Of a stretch of 64,000 bases of DNA, positions 53,338 through 61,324 are shown piece after piece (positions within the stretch are counted from its first letter, which is position 1; each line of letters starts with the position of its first letter). The notes beneath the pieces are model-generated. The model saw only the letters and a program-made list of their open reading frames with translations, was not told the DNA's origin and did no database searches. Origin of the DNA: a virus; IMG/VR virus record IMGVR_UViG_3300042343_001539, positions 43,038-107,037 of that record; one strand, given 5' to 3'. Made by a program: the position numbers and the translations under genes.

Positions 53338-54254
53338 TGGCAAGTATTATACAATTACGCAGAGGTACCGCACTAGAATGGGCTACGGCTAATCCAGTAT
53401 TAGCTGAAGGTGAATTATGTGTAGAGTTAGATACCAGTAAATGTAAAGTAGGAAATGGCGTTCAACATTGGAATGACTTATCTTATTCTATTGGTGCGAA
53501 TGGTGCGAATGGCCAAAATGGCCAAAATGGGGCTGCGGGTAGAGATGGTGTTGATGGTGTTGATGGTATTGATGGTATGCCTGGTCCTATGGGTCCTATG
53601 GGCGGTACAGTAAGTGCATCCAGTAGACTAAATATAATCGGATCTATAAAACCATTAGTTAGTACTAGTCGTTGGTATCCAATGAAAACAGTATCTATCA
53701 TTGGTTTATCAGCTAATGTCGGTAAGCCGTCTACTACCAAAATTGAATTAGTTGTTCGTCGAAATGGTGCGTTATTGCAAACTATGGTTATTTTACCAAA
53801 TCAATATAAATCACAAAACTATTCAAATTTAACTTATGCATTAGGTATTAATGATTATCTAACATTAGATATTGTTTCGGCTGATGGCGTTGCTTCGAAT
53901 TTAAATTTAGTTATTGAATATTTTCCGCATGATAATATTACATTAACTGCATCTAGACTAAATTTTATCGGCCCAATTACTCCTATAATTGGTTCTTCTA
54001 GATGGTATCCGAGTCGAGTAATTACATTAAGACAAGTTCATTTAACCGTAGGTTCAAAATCGATTTCATCAATATTTGTTGATATTTTATTAAATGGTGT
54101 TGTTATCTTGAGTTTAAATATAGATGACAATCAATATCGATCAATCACATTAACAGATTTAAATACAGTAATTAACGAATCGGATTATATTACTGCGAAT
54201 ATCACTGCGGCTGTTGATGGTAGGAATTTATCGGTAGTTTTAGAATATACTTAA
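53337..54254 (+). CDS. Mtd_N plus collagen-like fibre protein (305 aa)
   Basis: Residues 4-50 (IIQLRRGTALEWATANPVLA, GELCVELDT, WNDLSY) form the Mtd_N-type N-terminal domain. Residues about 53-92 are 13 Gly-X-Y triplets (GQNGQNGAAGRDGVDGVDG, then GMPGPMGPMGG), a collagen-like triple helix as in many phage fibres. The rest consists of two tandem repeats of about 105 residues (about 97-200 and 203-305). Each starts 'ASRLN.IG.I.P....SRWYP' and contains 'V.LNG...L.....NQYRS', probably trimeric beta domains at the tip. The gene overlaps its partner by one base. A receptor-binding or short tail fibre role is likely. Confidence 0.87.
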   Translation: MASIIQLRRGTALEWATANPVLAEGELCVELDTSKCKVGNGVQHWNDLSYSIGANGANGQNGQNGAAGRDGVDGVDGIDGMPGPMGPMGGTVSASSRLNIIGSIKPLVSTSRWYPMKTVSIIGLSANVGKPSTTKIELVVRRNGALLQTMVILPNQYKSQNYSNLTYALGINDYLTLDIVSADGVASNLNLVIEYFPHDNITLTASRLNFIGPITPIIGSSRWYPSRVITLRQVHLTVGSKSISSIFVDILLNGVVILSLNIDDNQYRSITLTDLNTVINESDYITANITAAVDGRNLSVVLEYT

Positions 54255-54350
54255 AAGCTACTATATTATTAAATTAATTATTATCTAATGTAAATGTTTA
54301 TAGCGATGATAATAAGCCTAATAAAATTTTATCGGGCAATATTGATTATA

Positions 54351-54358
54351 GATAAATA
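54351..54358 (+). promoter_or_regulatory. Late promoter of the 54414 gene
   Basis: GATAAATA, 55 bases before ATG 54414, in a 159-base gap that also holds an imperfect GCCTAATAAAA/TTTTATCGGGC hairpin with no T-run. Confidence 0.55.
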
Positions 54359-54413
54359 CTAAACTCAATATACAGTAAAAAGTATAAAATAATTTAATCA
54401 TTGGAGTTTATAA

Positions 54414-56456
54414 ATGGCTTTAATAATTTCCGCGCCCGGCGCAGATACAGTACAGATTACCACGACTAATTCCGGTGGTGTCTATAGTACATTTACGGAG
54501 CTAGCTCAAGCGGTTGCTGATGCAGTTACTGGTGTAGCTCCAGTAGCTACTACTGGATGGACAGTATATGATACGTTTACCAGTGGCATTATCTACACTC
54601 AAGTTTTTCGCGCCTTAAATAAAGACGGAACTACTTATAAAAATGCTATTTTCCGTTGGAATACTATCAGTTGCGAACTTAATATAAGTACGTGCGAACT
54701 TTGGGATATTATAAATCATATCCCACAAAATGAAGCATGGACTTACTATGATAGTTCACCAATTCCTTATCGTCTAGATGCAACTGATTTATTATTATTC
54801 ATCAATCCTCGTTGGTTAGCTGCTCATTCTTATATGGCGAATGAACCAACTTGTTGGGCCGGCGTTTTTGAAATGGAACGCGAAGATGTTGCTGATACTG
54901 GTGGATTTCCATGTTGGGGGTGGATTTCGTCTAGTTTATGGATGTTAGGTGCTACATCATTAGGTGCAGTTCCGATCCAAGGTGGTGGTAATACGTTAAT
55001 ATCAATTCCTCGCACAAGAGCTGGCGCAACTGGTTTTGCAGCATCTAGAACTATTGCTTGCGATTATGGGGTTGCACAATACCCAAATGTTTTATCTACC
55101 ACCGCCGCAGCATTTATCTATTATATCGGAAACCAAGTTAATAAATACGTTTCTAATAGCTGGGATACTTCTAAACGTTTAGTGATGCCATTAAAACCAT
55201 CATTTGAATTTACTAGTTCTTATGTTTCGAATTATGGTCAAATATACGGACTTAAAGTAATTAGTCCGGCCGGCAATAATATGAATAAAATTCAAGTAAA
55301 TGTGAATAGTGATGGTAATTACTCACCGTCGGGAACATTAACTGATCATTGGATTTTAAATAATCATTATAAACCTTGCCAAAATCAAACATCGGCTTGG
55401 TTTACTAATACTAATTTAGTAATGAGTGCATACCCAGTTGGTTTTAGACCTCAATATTTTACATCTACTGGTTCTAGTTATTATATAACCGCAGGTGATC
55501 AAGGTAATAATCTTACGAAAGTAAATATTTTAACTGGCGTGTATGTTAATATAAAAACAGATAGACAATATTATGATGTTAAATATGATGGTGAACGTTA
55601 TGTTTATGCTTCATCATCTGCTGGATTAACTCGTATTGATACTAGAGATGATACGACTACTGATTTATCAGTCGGGGCTGGTGGTATTTACGCATTCGAT
55701 ATTAATGCTACTCATTTAGTTTGCGCTCAGTATACATCTTCAGCTACACCTATTATTTGGAGAGTTTTAAGAACTACTTTTGCGGTTGATTCATCTAATG
55801 GTAGTATTACTTTAGCGACATTTAACGAATCGGTTCGTATCTCATGTATTACTATGGATATGGCGGGTAATGCGCATTTAGTCGCTCCTGTTGCTACTGC
55901 CGCGAACTTTAAAGTTTGTAAAATTCTCGCCGCTACGCCAGCATCACCAATATATCAATTAAATAATTTTTCAGTATCGACTAATGCTGGTATTATGATG
56001 ATTAATGAATATACTATGTTGGTAATTACTCATCTTACTAGTGGGGCGACGTATATGTATACCTATCACCCATTAACTCTAGCGTTAGTTAGTACTAACT
56101 TAACAGTTGGAACTAACCCTGCCATGACGGTGAATTTTTATAAACCGTCGATGATTAAGATTTCGGGTACTATTATGTCTATGGGTAGATCGAATACTAC
56201 GACGGCATATGGATATATGACGAATTTAGGAACCAATTCGGCGACAACTACTTGGACTCCTATTACTCCAATTCAAACTGGTGATATGTATAGTACCACT
56301 GGTAATATTAGTGGCGTTTCTTCTATGGCGGCTATGTATTGGGATGGGGCGCGTATGGTTGGTATATATGATTCTGGTTTACGTGTATTTTCCGGTATTA
56401 ATGGTAATAACGTCCAATCTTCAGTAACTGTTGGTCAGACCTTATTGCCGATATGA
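54414..56456 (+). CDS. Large virion-associated protein with propeller-like C-half (680 aa)
   Basis: TTGGAG lies eight bases before ATG 54414. Residues 1-330 form a mixed domain rich in Trp and Cys (NTISCELNISTCELWDI, ADTGGFPCWGWISSSLW) that I do not recognise. Residues about 340-680 look like a beta-propeller, with repeats such as TKVNILTGVYVNIKTD, YDVKYDGERYVYASS, LTRIDTRDDTT and MYWDGARMVGIYDSG. No signal peptide or membrane segment is present. Placement among fibre genes, and its own late promoter, suggest a structural protein of the tail or fibre system. An enzymatic propeller such as a lyase cannot be excluded. The stop overlaps the next start (ATGA). Confidence 0.72.
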   Translation: MALIISAPGADTVQITTTNSGGVYSTFTELAQAVADAVTGVAPVATTGWTVYDTFTSGIIYTQVFRALNKDGTTYKNAIFRWNTISCELNISTCELWDIINHIPQNEAWTYYDSSPIPYRLDATDLLLFINPRWLAAHSYMANEPTCWAGVFEMEREDVADTGGFPCWGWISSSLWMLGATSLGAVPIQGGGNTLISIPRTRAGATGFAASRTIACDYGVAQYPNVLSTTAAAFIYYIGNQVNKYVSNSWDTSKRLVMPLKPSFEFTSSYVSNYGQIYGLKVISPAGNNMNKIQVNVNSDGNYSPSGTLTDHWILNNHYKPCQNQTSAWFTNTNLVMSAYPVGFRPQYFTSTGSSYYITAGDQGNNLTKVNILTGVYVNIKTDRQYYDVKYDGERYVYASSSAGLTRIDTRDDTTTDLSVGAGGIYAFDINATHLVCAQYTSSATPIIWRVLRTTFAVDSSNGSITLATFNESVRISCITMDMAGNAHLVAPVATAANFKVCKILAATPASPIYQLNNFSVSTNAGIMMINEYTMLVITHLTSGATYMYTYHPLTLALVSTNLTVGTNPAMTVNFYKPSMIKISGTIMSMGRSNTTTAYGYMTNLGTNSATTTWTPITPIQTGDMYSTTGNISGVSSMAAMYWDGARMVGIYDSGLRVFSGINGNNVQSSVTVGQTLLPI

Positions 56457-56878
56457 TAGCTAATATGAACACTAGAGTATCGCTGGTAATTAGTGGGTTT
56501 GTTTTACCAATTCTCGGTAAAACGGATCAAACAATTTCCAGATTAACTAAAATCACTAGCGTTCTATTACCGAAATTTTCTAGCACCAAGAGTGTCGGTA
56601 AACCGACACTCTTGGTGACGACCGGTTTTAAAGTACCTATGGTCGGTAAATCAAGAAAAGTAGAGTCTAGTTTAAGTGGTATCATGTTATGGAATCCGAA
56701 AGGTACTAACGGTATTAAATCTATGCCGCTGGTCGGGGTTCCTCGAGCAACAATATCCGAAAAAACTATAACTACTGGCTTTTTATTACCAAAAACGTCT
56801 GGTATTCAAGTAATTAAATGGCTTGATGCAGCTAGACCAAACGTACAAATAGAACAAATAATTCAATTTTGGAGTTAA
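56453..56878 (+). CDS. Hypothetical basic 141-aa protein
   Basis: ATG 56453 overlaps the upstream TGA (ATGA), a junction type used repeatedly here; ATG 56465 is an alternative. The product has a short repeated motif, '(V/T)(T/S)GF.(L/V)P..GK' (SGFVLPILGKT, TTGFKVPMVGKS, TTGFLLPKTSG), and ends IEQIIQFWS. It is basic, with almost no Asp or Glu in the first 120 residues. A perfect inverted repeat lies inside the gene (56584-56617). No family was recognised. Confidence 0.65.
   Translation: MIANMNTRVSLVISGFVLPILGKTDQTISRLTKITSVLLPKFSSTKSVGKPTLLVTTGFKVPMVGKSRKVESSLSGIMLWNPKGTNGIKSMPLVGVPRATISEKTITTGFLLPKTSGIQVIKWLDAARPNVQIEQIIQFWS
56584..56617. repeat. Perfect 16-bp inverted repeat inside a gene
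   Basis: Arms CACCAAGAGTGTCGGT (56584-56599) and ACCGACACTCTTGGTG (56602-56617) are exact complements with only two bases (AA) between. It is richer in GC than the surroundings, lies within a coding frame and has no T-run after it, so it is not a standard terminator. On DNA it could extrude a cruciform; on RNA it would form a very stable stem. Confidence 0.95.
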
Positions 56879-56881
56879 ATA

Positions 56882-57076
56882 ATGAGATATATTGATGCAA
56901 TTGAATTGCTCCCGAGTGCAAGTTACATCTATGCTGATGTTACGTCGACTGAGTTAGCTAAGATAAAAATAGCGCACTATACGTCAGAACTCGAAGGTAA
57001 AACTATCGTAGGAACAAGCGAACCTATTGATAAATTATCTAGTAAATTATTGATCCCTGGATCAATAACATTCTAA
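56882..57076 (+). CDS. Hypothetical 64-aa protein
   Basis: TGGAG (56870-56874) precedes ATG 56882 at good spacing, and the gene starts three bases after the preceding stop. The product (MRYIDAIELLPSASYIYADV...) mixes short helices and strands, is near-neutral, and shows no membrane segment or known motif. Its last ten codons form a perfect hairpin in the DNA (57047-57068), and a terminator follows. It is the last gene of the unit begun at 54414. Confidence 0.65.
   Translation: MRYIDAIELLPSASYIYADVTSTELAKIKIAHYTSELEGKTIVGTSEPIDKLSSKLLIPGSITF
57047..57068. repeat. 10-bp hairpin at the end of the 64-aa gene
   Basis: TTATTGATCC (57047-57056) and GGATCAATAA (57059-57068) are exact complements around a two-base spacer (CT). 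This is the same tight geometry as the larger inverted repeat 430 bases upstream. Confidence 0.9.
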
Positions 57077-57091
57077 TAGATTTAAATAGAG

Positions 57092-57122
57092 ATAACCCGG
57101 GTTTTAACTCGGGTTATTTTTT
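57092..57122 (+). terminator. Terminator after the 54414-57076 unit
   Basis: The stem ATAACCCG (57092-57099) with CGGGTTAT (57110-57117) extends inward by three more pairs, one of them G-T, and a T-run follows to 57122. Confidence 0.9.
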
Positions 57123-57183
57123 GCCATATATAAAATAACATTTAATAAGTGATATTTCATATATGTAAATTATATAGGTTTAT

Positions 57184-59514
57184 ATGAGTAATCGATACTT
57201 CGGTGGGATAATATCCGCTACTAAAATAACGACATCTGGGACTACATATACTGGCTCAGCTAGTGGTATATGGAATTTAGTTCAGCAAGCTCGACAAAAA
57301 CAGTTAAATGCTTGGCCTAAAGGTAAAGGTATATCAGAACCATTGGATCCGCCCGTAAGTTCAGTAACGGCGGGAAATGAGGTGGCTACTATTGCATTTA
57401 CTGCACCTCAGGATAATGGTGGAGATGCAGTAATTGGTTATATCGCTACTGCGAATCCGGGTAATATAACGTCGACTGCTGCTACATCTCCAATTACTAT
57501 ATACGGATTAACTAACGATCAAATCTATTATATAAGTGTTGCTGCTACTAATTCTTTCGGTAGTACTTTAAAATCGACTCCATATCCAATTACACCAACT
57601 AATACATTAGGAACTACGATTCCGAGTAAACCAACTAATGTATCAGCGAGTGTTGGTGGTGGTTATGCACTAATAACATTTACTACTCCTTCTAGTATTG
57701 GTAGTTCTGCTATTAGTAGCTATCGGGTAATATCGTCACCAGATGGATTAGTTAATACTGGTACTACCACTTCAATACCAATATACGGTTTAGTTCCTGG
57801 AAAATCATATACATTTAGAGTTATTGCTATCAATACCCAAGGTTCTAGTGCGCCTAGTTTACCAAGTAATAGTGTAATTCCAACTTTACCGGGTAAGCCA
57901 TCAAGTCCGACTATAACATCTGCGGTTTTTGGTAATACTCAAGCTACGATTTACTTCAATCCGTCAGCCGATTTAGGTGGATCTGCTTGCACATACACAA
58001 TTACTTCATCACCTAGTGGAAAAACTGCAAGTGGGTTATCATCACCTATTATAGTTACTGGATTAATAAATGGGGTGACCTATACTTTTACTATGACTGC
58101 TGCTAATTCTATTGGTATAAGTGATAAAAGTAATGTTAGTAGCTTTGTTGTTCCAGCAACTATACCTAGTACACCGGTTATTACGTCTGTGACTGCGGGC
58201 GATTCTCAGATTAACGTATTCTTTAGAATCCCGATAAATGGCGGTAGTATTATTTCTAATTATCGGGTAACTAGTTCCGGTGGTCAAATAGCTAATGGTA
58301 CGACCTCACCAATTACAGTAACCGGATTAACCAATAATACATCATATACGTTTACTATGCTTGCGACTAATGCGATTGGTAATAGTCTTGTTAGTAATAC
58401 TAGTTTAAGTATCAAACCGGTCGGTGCTCCGCCTGTTCCGCCAATAGCTTATGCAACATCAATTAATAGTTCAACTACCCAATCATTTGTTTTAAATTGG
58501 GATACAAATTCTGGTTATACATATACGGTTTGGAGTACTGGCGGTCAAGTTTCTGGCGTAACCACATCCGGATCTACTATATTATATCAATACGGAACAA
58601 CGATATTAGAGCCGGATAGTTCATATACCTTTTATGTAAGAGCAACTAATGCTTACGGTTCAGTTTATTCTAATTCAGTAAGTGTTACTATTCCAAAAGC
58701 GGCTGTCGCATTAAATATTACTGGGACGTCGGTTCCATTAGTAATAAATAGTACTTGGGCTGCAAATCAAGGTTGGTCATTAGCAAATCAAGCTAAACCA
58801 GCAGAAGTCACCATTAATATAACGGGTACTTGTACATCACAGTATTATAATACTTCATCAACCTATAACACAAATTCAAATTATTCCACGTATACATTAA
58901 TGATTCAGTTAACTGGATTACATGCCAGTTCGACTATTACGATTAATGTAAATAGTGAGATCCGCGGTATTTACGCTGATTATGCATATTATTATGATTC
59001 TGGTTGGTGGAGAAGAAGTGGTTATGATGGTGGTCCGGCATTATATATTGCATGCAATAAAAATGTTACTTTATATAACTATAGTACTATTGGTGGAGCT
59101 GGGGGTGGTGGTGGTGTTGGTGGGGCTGGATTAAATGCACCTGAGCCTGGTGATGGTGGAGCTGGTGGTAGAGGCGGGAATGCTTTAATAATTCAACCTG
59201 GCTATACGACTACTATTTACAATTACGGTAATTTAGTTGGTGGTGGCGGCGGAGGGGGTGGTGGTTCTGGTGGTTCTGGAGCTGGTATTCCTCGAGGTGG
59301 CACAACTTCAAATAATTATAGTGGGGGTGCTGGTGGTCAAGGTTCTGGTGGTGCTGCCGGTGGTTCTGGTGGGGGCTGGGGTGGTTATGGAACTCAGGGT
59401 TCTCAGGGATATTATGCTACCGGTGGTGCGGGTGGGGCTCCTGGGTCATATATAGTAAATGGTAGTTACGCATCCTGGGCTGTTACCGGTAATAGATATG
59501 GTAATGCCGGATAA
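57184..59514 (+). CDS. FN3 adhesin with Gly-rich gp38-like tip (776 aa), paralogue
   Basis: This has the same architecture as the gene at 50147: an N-terminal unit (RYFGGIISATKITTSGTTYT, IWNLVQQARQKQLNAWPKG), about five FN3 domains (about 50-515) with 'SPITVTGLTNNTSYTFTM.ATN', a lead-in domain (about 515-630), and a glycine-rich tip (about 630-765) ending VTGNRYGNAG. The FN3 domains and N-terminus are clearly related between the two, while the loops of the tips differ (IRGIYADYAYYYDSGWWRRS is present only here). This suggests two adhesins with different receptor specificity. An AGG lies before ATG 57184. The upstream gap has TATAAAATA, a one-base variant of the late motif, about 45 bases before the start. 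Confidence 0.85.
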   Translation: MSNRYFGGIISATKITTSGTTYTGSASGIWNLVQQARQKQLNAWPKGKGISEPLDPPVSSVTAGNEVATIAFTAPQDNGGDAVIGYIATANPGNITSTAATSPITIYGLTNDQIYYISVAATNSFGSTLKSTPYPITPTNTLGTTIPSKPTNVSASVGGGYALITFTTPSSIGSSAISSYRVISSPDGLVNTGTTTSIPIYGLVPGKSYTFRVIAINTQGSSAPSLPSNSVIPTLPGKPSSPTITSAVFGNTQATIYFNPSADLGGSACTYTITSSPSGKTASGLSSPIIVTGLINGVTYTFTMTAANSIGISDKSNVSSFVVPATIPSTPVITSVTAGDSQINVFFRIPINGGSIISNYRVTSSGGQIANGTTSPITVTGLTNNTSYTFTMLATNAIGNSLVSNTSLSIKPVGAPPVPPIAYATSINSSTTQSFVLNWDTNSGYTYTVWSTGGQVSGVTTSGSTILYQYGTTILEPDSSYTFYVRATNAYGSVYSNSVSVTIPKAAVALNITGTSVPLVINSTWAANQGWSLANQAKPAEVTINITGTCTSQYYNTSSTYNTNSNYSTYTLMIQLTGLHASSTITINVNSEIRGIYADYAYYYDSGWWRRSGYDGGPALYIACNKNVTLYNYSTIGGAGGGGGVGGAGLNAPEPGDGGAGGRGGNALIIQPGYTTTIYNYGNLVGGGGGGGGGSGGSGAGIPRGGTTSNNYSGGAGGQGSGGAAGGSGGGWGGYGTQGSQGYYATGGAGGAPGSYIVNGSYASWAVTGNRYGNAG

Positions 59515-59540
59515 TACATTTACCAAATAAATTTAAATAC

Positions 59541-59548
59541 TATAAATA
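59541..59548 (+). promoter_or_regulatory. Late promoter motif abutting a terminator
   Basis: An exact TATAAATA, 58 bases before ATG 59607. It touches the left arm of the hairpin at 59548-59580, so transcription from it would start inside the hairpin. Confidence 0.5.
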
Positions 59549-59580
59549 AAAGGTGAGTGATTATTTCATTCACTTTTTTA
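59548..59580 (+). terminator. Terminator after the second FN3 adhesin
   Basis: A 13-bp stem with two G-T pairs (59548-59560 with 59566-59578), a five-base loop and a T-run. Confidence 0.78.
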
Positions 59581-59606
59581 ATACCCCTAACATAAGGATA
59601 AAATTT

Positions 59607-60569
59607 ATGGCATGGGAAACAACCGATTCTACCCCGAAGGTAGAAGTGATAGAGGATACGAAAATGGTAGATACAGTTATAGCACAGCCATCGCAAGATG
59701 GTATGTTCGGTGGCGGCACACTTGGTGCTGTTTTATTAGGTTCTTTACTTCCCCGTTTAGTTGGTAATGGTACCGACGCTGCAGCTTTAGCTGCTTCACA
59801 AAACAATCAAGGTACGACTCAAATCTTACAAGCATTGAATCAATCAATGTCTTCTAATGGTTTAGTTAACACAATTCAAGATATTAACAGAATTGGTCAT
59901 GATGTTGCTACAAGTGCTGGTGATACTCAAGCTGCTATTGCTGCTGGTAATTTAAATACTACTGTCGCTATGTTGCAAGGTCAAAATACCTTATCTAGTA
60001 CTGTTGCTGCAGCTGCAGCTGACGTTACGGCTAATGTAAATAATTCACGCAATGGAGTTATTGACGCAGTTAATCAATCGATTAATATGCTTGATTCTGA
60101 TTTGCATGGTTTAGCTAATAATGTAACTGCTGGTTTTGGTGCGATCACGGATAATATGAATCGCAATAATTTAGCTAATTTAGCAGCGTCTCATGCGAAT
60201 GAAGTAGCTACATTAACTTCTGCTTATGCATTACAAACAGCTATTACCAATGACGGTTCAAAAACTCGTGATTTGATTAATGCATATAATACAGCTGATT
60301 TAAATCGTCAGATCGTTGTTGCTGAAAATCGTGTTGCTGAGTTATTGGGTGATAATCGTCATGCTAGAAGTACAAGTGATATTATTATCAACAATAACAG
60401 TAATGCGACGGCTATTTCTAATGCAATGCAGTTACAAGCTCAACAACAACAATTTACTACATTAGCTGGCGGTTTATCTACTGCTTTAGCTCAATTGTCA
60501 AATTTAACGAATATTACACTGACAAACACCAATACTGGGACAAATACTCAGCGCAGTGTTCAAGTGTAA
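59607..60569 (+). CDS. Helical Ala/Asn/Thr-rich protein (320 aa)
   Basis: ATG 59607 is preferred to the in-frame GTG 59553 because AAGGA (59594-59598) precedes it and the upstream part lies inside the terminator. An acidic start (MAWETTDSTPKVEVIEDTKM) is followed by GGGTLGAVLLGSLLPRLVG (about 38-56), a short hydrophobic segment. A long helical stretch rich in Ala, Asn, Thr and Gln follows (about 70-300), with repeats such as NNVTAGFGAITDNMNRNN. Composition recalls phage virion or internal proteins and coiled-coil tail components. It uses many GC-ending codons like the capsid gene, hinting at high expression. No family was recognised. A stable hairpin follows. Confidence 0.75.
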   Translation: MAWETTDSTPKVEVIEDTKMVDTVIAQPSQDGMFGGGTLGAVLLGSLLPRLVGNGTDAAALAASQNNQGTTQILQALNQSMSSNGLVNTIQDINRIGHDVATSAGDTQAAIAAGNLNTTVAMLQGQNTLSSTVAAAAADVTANVNNSRNGVIDAVNQSINMLDSDLHGLANNVTAGFGAITDNMNRNNLANLAASHANEVATLTSAYALQTAITNDGSKTRDLINAYNTADLNRQIVVAENRVAELLGDNRHARSTSDIIINNNSNATAISNAMQLQAQQQQFTTLAGGLSTALAQLSNLTNITLTNTNTGTNTQRSVQV

Positions 60570-60592
60570 TTGATTTAATTGAGCCTAAGAAA

Positions 60593-60606
60593 AAACCATA
60601 TGGTTT
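60593..60606. repeat. 14-base palindrome after the 320-aa gene
   Basis: AAACCATATGGTTT is a perfect palindrome. With flanks it extends to an imperfect inverted repeat from about 60586. A related AAACCATATGAT occurs near 3410 in the gap before the head genes. It could be a protein-binding site. Confidence 0.6.
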
Positions 60607-60619
60607 AGTCTTACTACGG

Positions 60620-60646
60620 AAGGAGTGAATTTACTTCACTCCTTTT
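60620..60646 (+). terminator. Terminator before the 130-aa gene
   Basis: Stem AAGGAGTGAA (60620-60629) with its complement (60635-60644), a five-base loop and a short T-run. Confidence 0.82.
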
Positions 60647-60652
60647 AAAAAC

Positions 60653-60660
60653 CATAAATA
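60653..60660 (+). promoter_or_regulatory. Late promoter of the 60684 gene
   Basis: CATAAATA, 23 bases before ATG 60684, directly after a terminator. Confidence 0.55.
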
Positions 60661-60683
60661 GATGCAGAGAATGAGAGAATATT

Positions 60684-61076
60684 ATGTATACGAGTGCCGT
60701 AACCCAGTTAGATGATTTGCAAACCAAAATTAATGTTTTAAAACAGCAGCAATTAGGCGGTTATAATTTTCAGCCTAACAACCCTCTTATTAATAATATT
60801 ACTCCTGACCAAATTCAACTTATGGTTCAGCAAGAAATTGCAAAATATATACCTCAGGCGAAATTACCTGAGCCGGAAATTCCTTTAACTGAACATCAGA
60901 AGATGATAAAGGAAATCAATGATTTAGCGGCTTCTGTTCTATCAGCAGAAGACCTAAATTGGTTAAGTGATTCTACTGTTTTAAAAGGGATCCCACTTTT
61001 CCTCAAATCAGCTAGAGGTAAAGAAGCTTTTTCTTTATTACTATCTGAATATCGCTCTTATGTCGAGGGCAAATAA
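60684..61076 (+). CDS. Hypothetical helical 130-aa protein
   Basis: The N-terminal 25 residues (AVTQLDDLQTKINVLKQQQL) form a short coiled coil. A Pro/Asn-rich linker follows, then two helical blocks (ITPDQIQLMVQQEIAKYIPQ and a longer C-terminal one ending LLLSEYRSYVEGK). It has a late promoter and its own terminator upstream, and shares a transcript with the 71-aa gene 21 bases downstream. No family was recognised. Its size and coiled coil would suit a small virion or head-tail connector protein, but nothing proves this. Confidence 0.72.
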   Translation: MYTSAVTQLDDLQTKINVLKQQQLGGYNFQPNNPLINNITPDQIQLMVQQEIAKYIPQAKLPEPEIPLTEHQKMIKEINDLAASVLSAEDLNWLSDSTVLKGIPLFLKSARGKEAFSLLLSEYRSYVEGK

Positions 61077-61097
61077 ATTAATCTTGGAGAGGACGTT

Positions 61098-61313
61098 ATG
61101 AAAAGTGCGACAAATATTAACCAAACTATCGCATACACGACTATCACTAGCTTGGAAGTTCCAACAATGAAAGTCGCGATTGATAGTGATGGTAATAGAT
61201 TTGATGTACCTGGAGATGCAATGGTAGGCGACGTATTAGTTTTCCCGACGGATACGACGACTCCGATTTGTATGCCCCTTGATTTATTTCAAGTTGGTCG
61301 TACATTGTCATAG
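61098..61313 (+). CDS. Hypothetical 71-aa protein
   Basis: TTGGAGAGG precedes ATG 61098 at normal spacing. The product is beta-rich (QTIAYTTITSLEVPTMKVAI, GNRFDVPGDAMVGDVLVFPT) with two Met, one Cys and no membrane segment. The pattern recalls small single-domain virion proteins. It ends shortly before a strong terminator, closing the unit begun at 60684. No family was recognised. Confidence 0.68.
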   Translation: MKSATNINQTIAYTTITSLEVPTMKVAIDSDGNRFDVPGDAMVGDVLVFPTDTTTPICMPLDLFQVGRTLS

Positions 61314-61324
61314 TAGTTTTAGTG

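Noticed and set aside
53483-53740. Minus-strand Pro-rich frame opposite the collagen-like segment
   Set aside because: A direct reflection of Gly-X-Y codons on the other strand.
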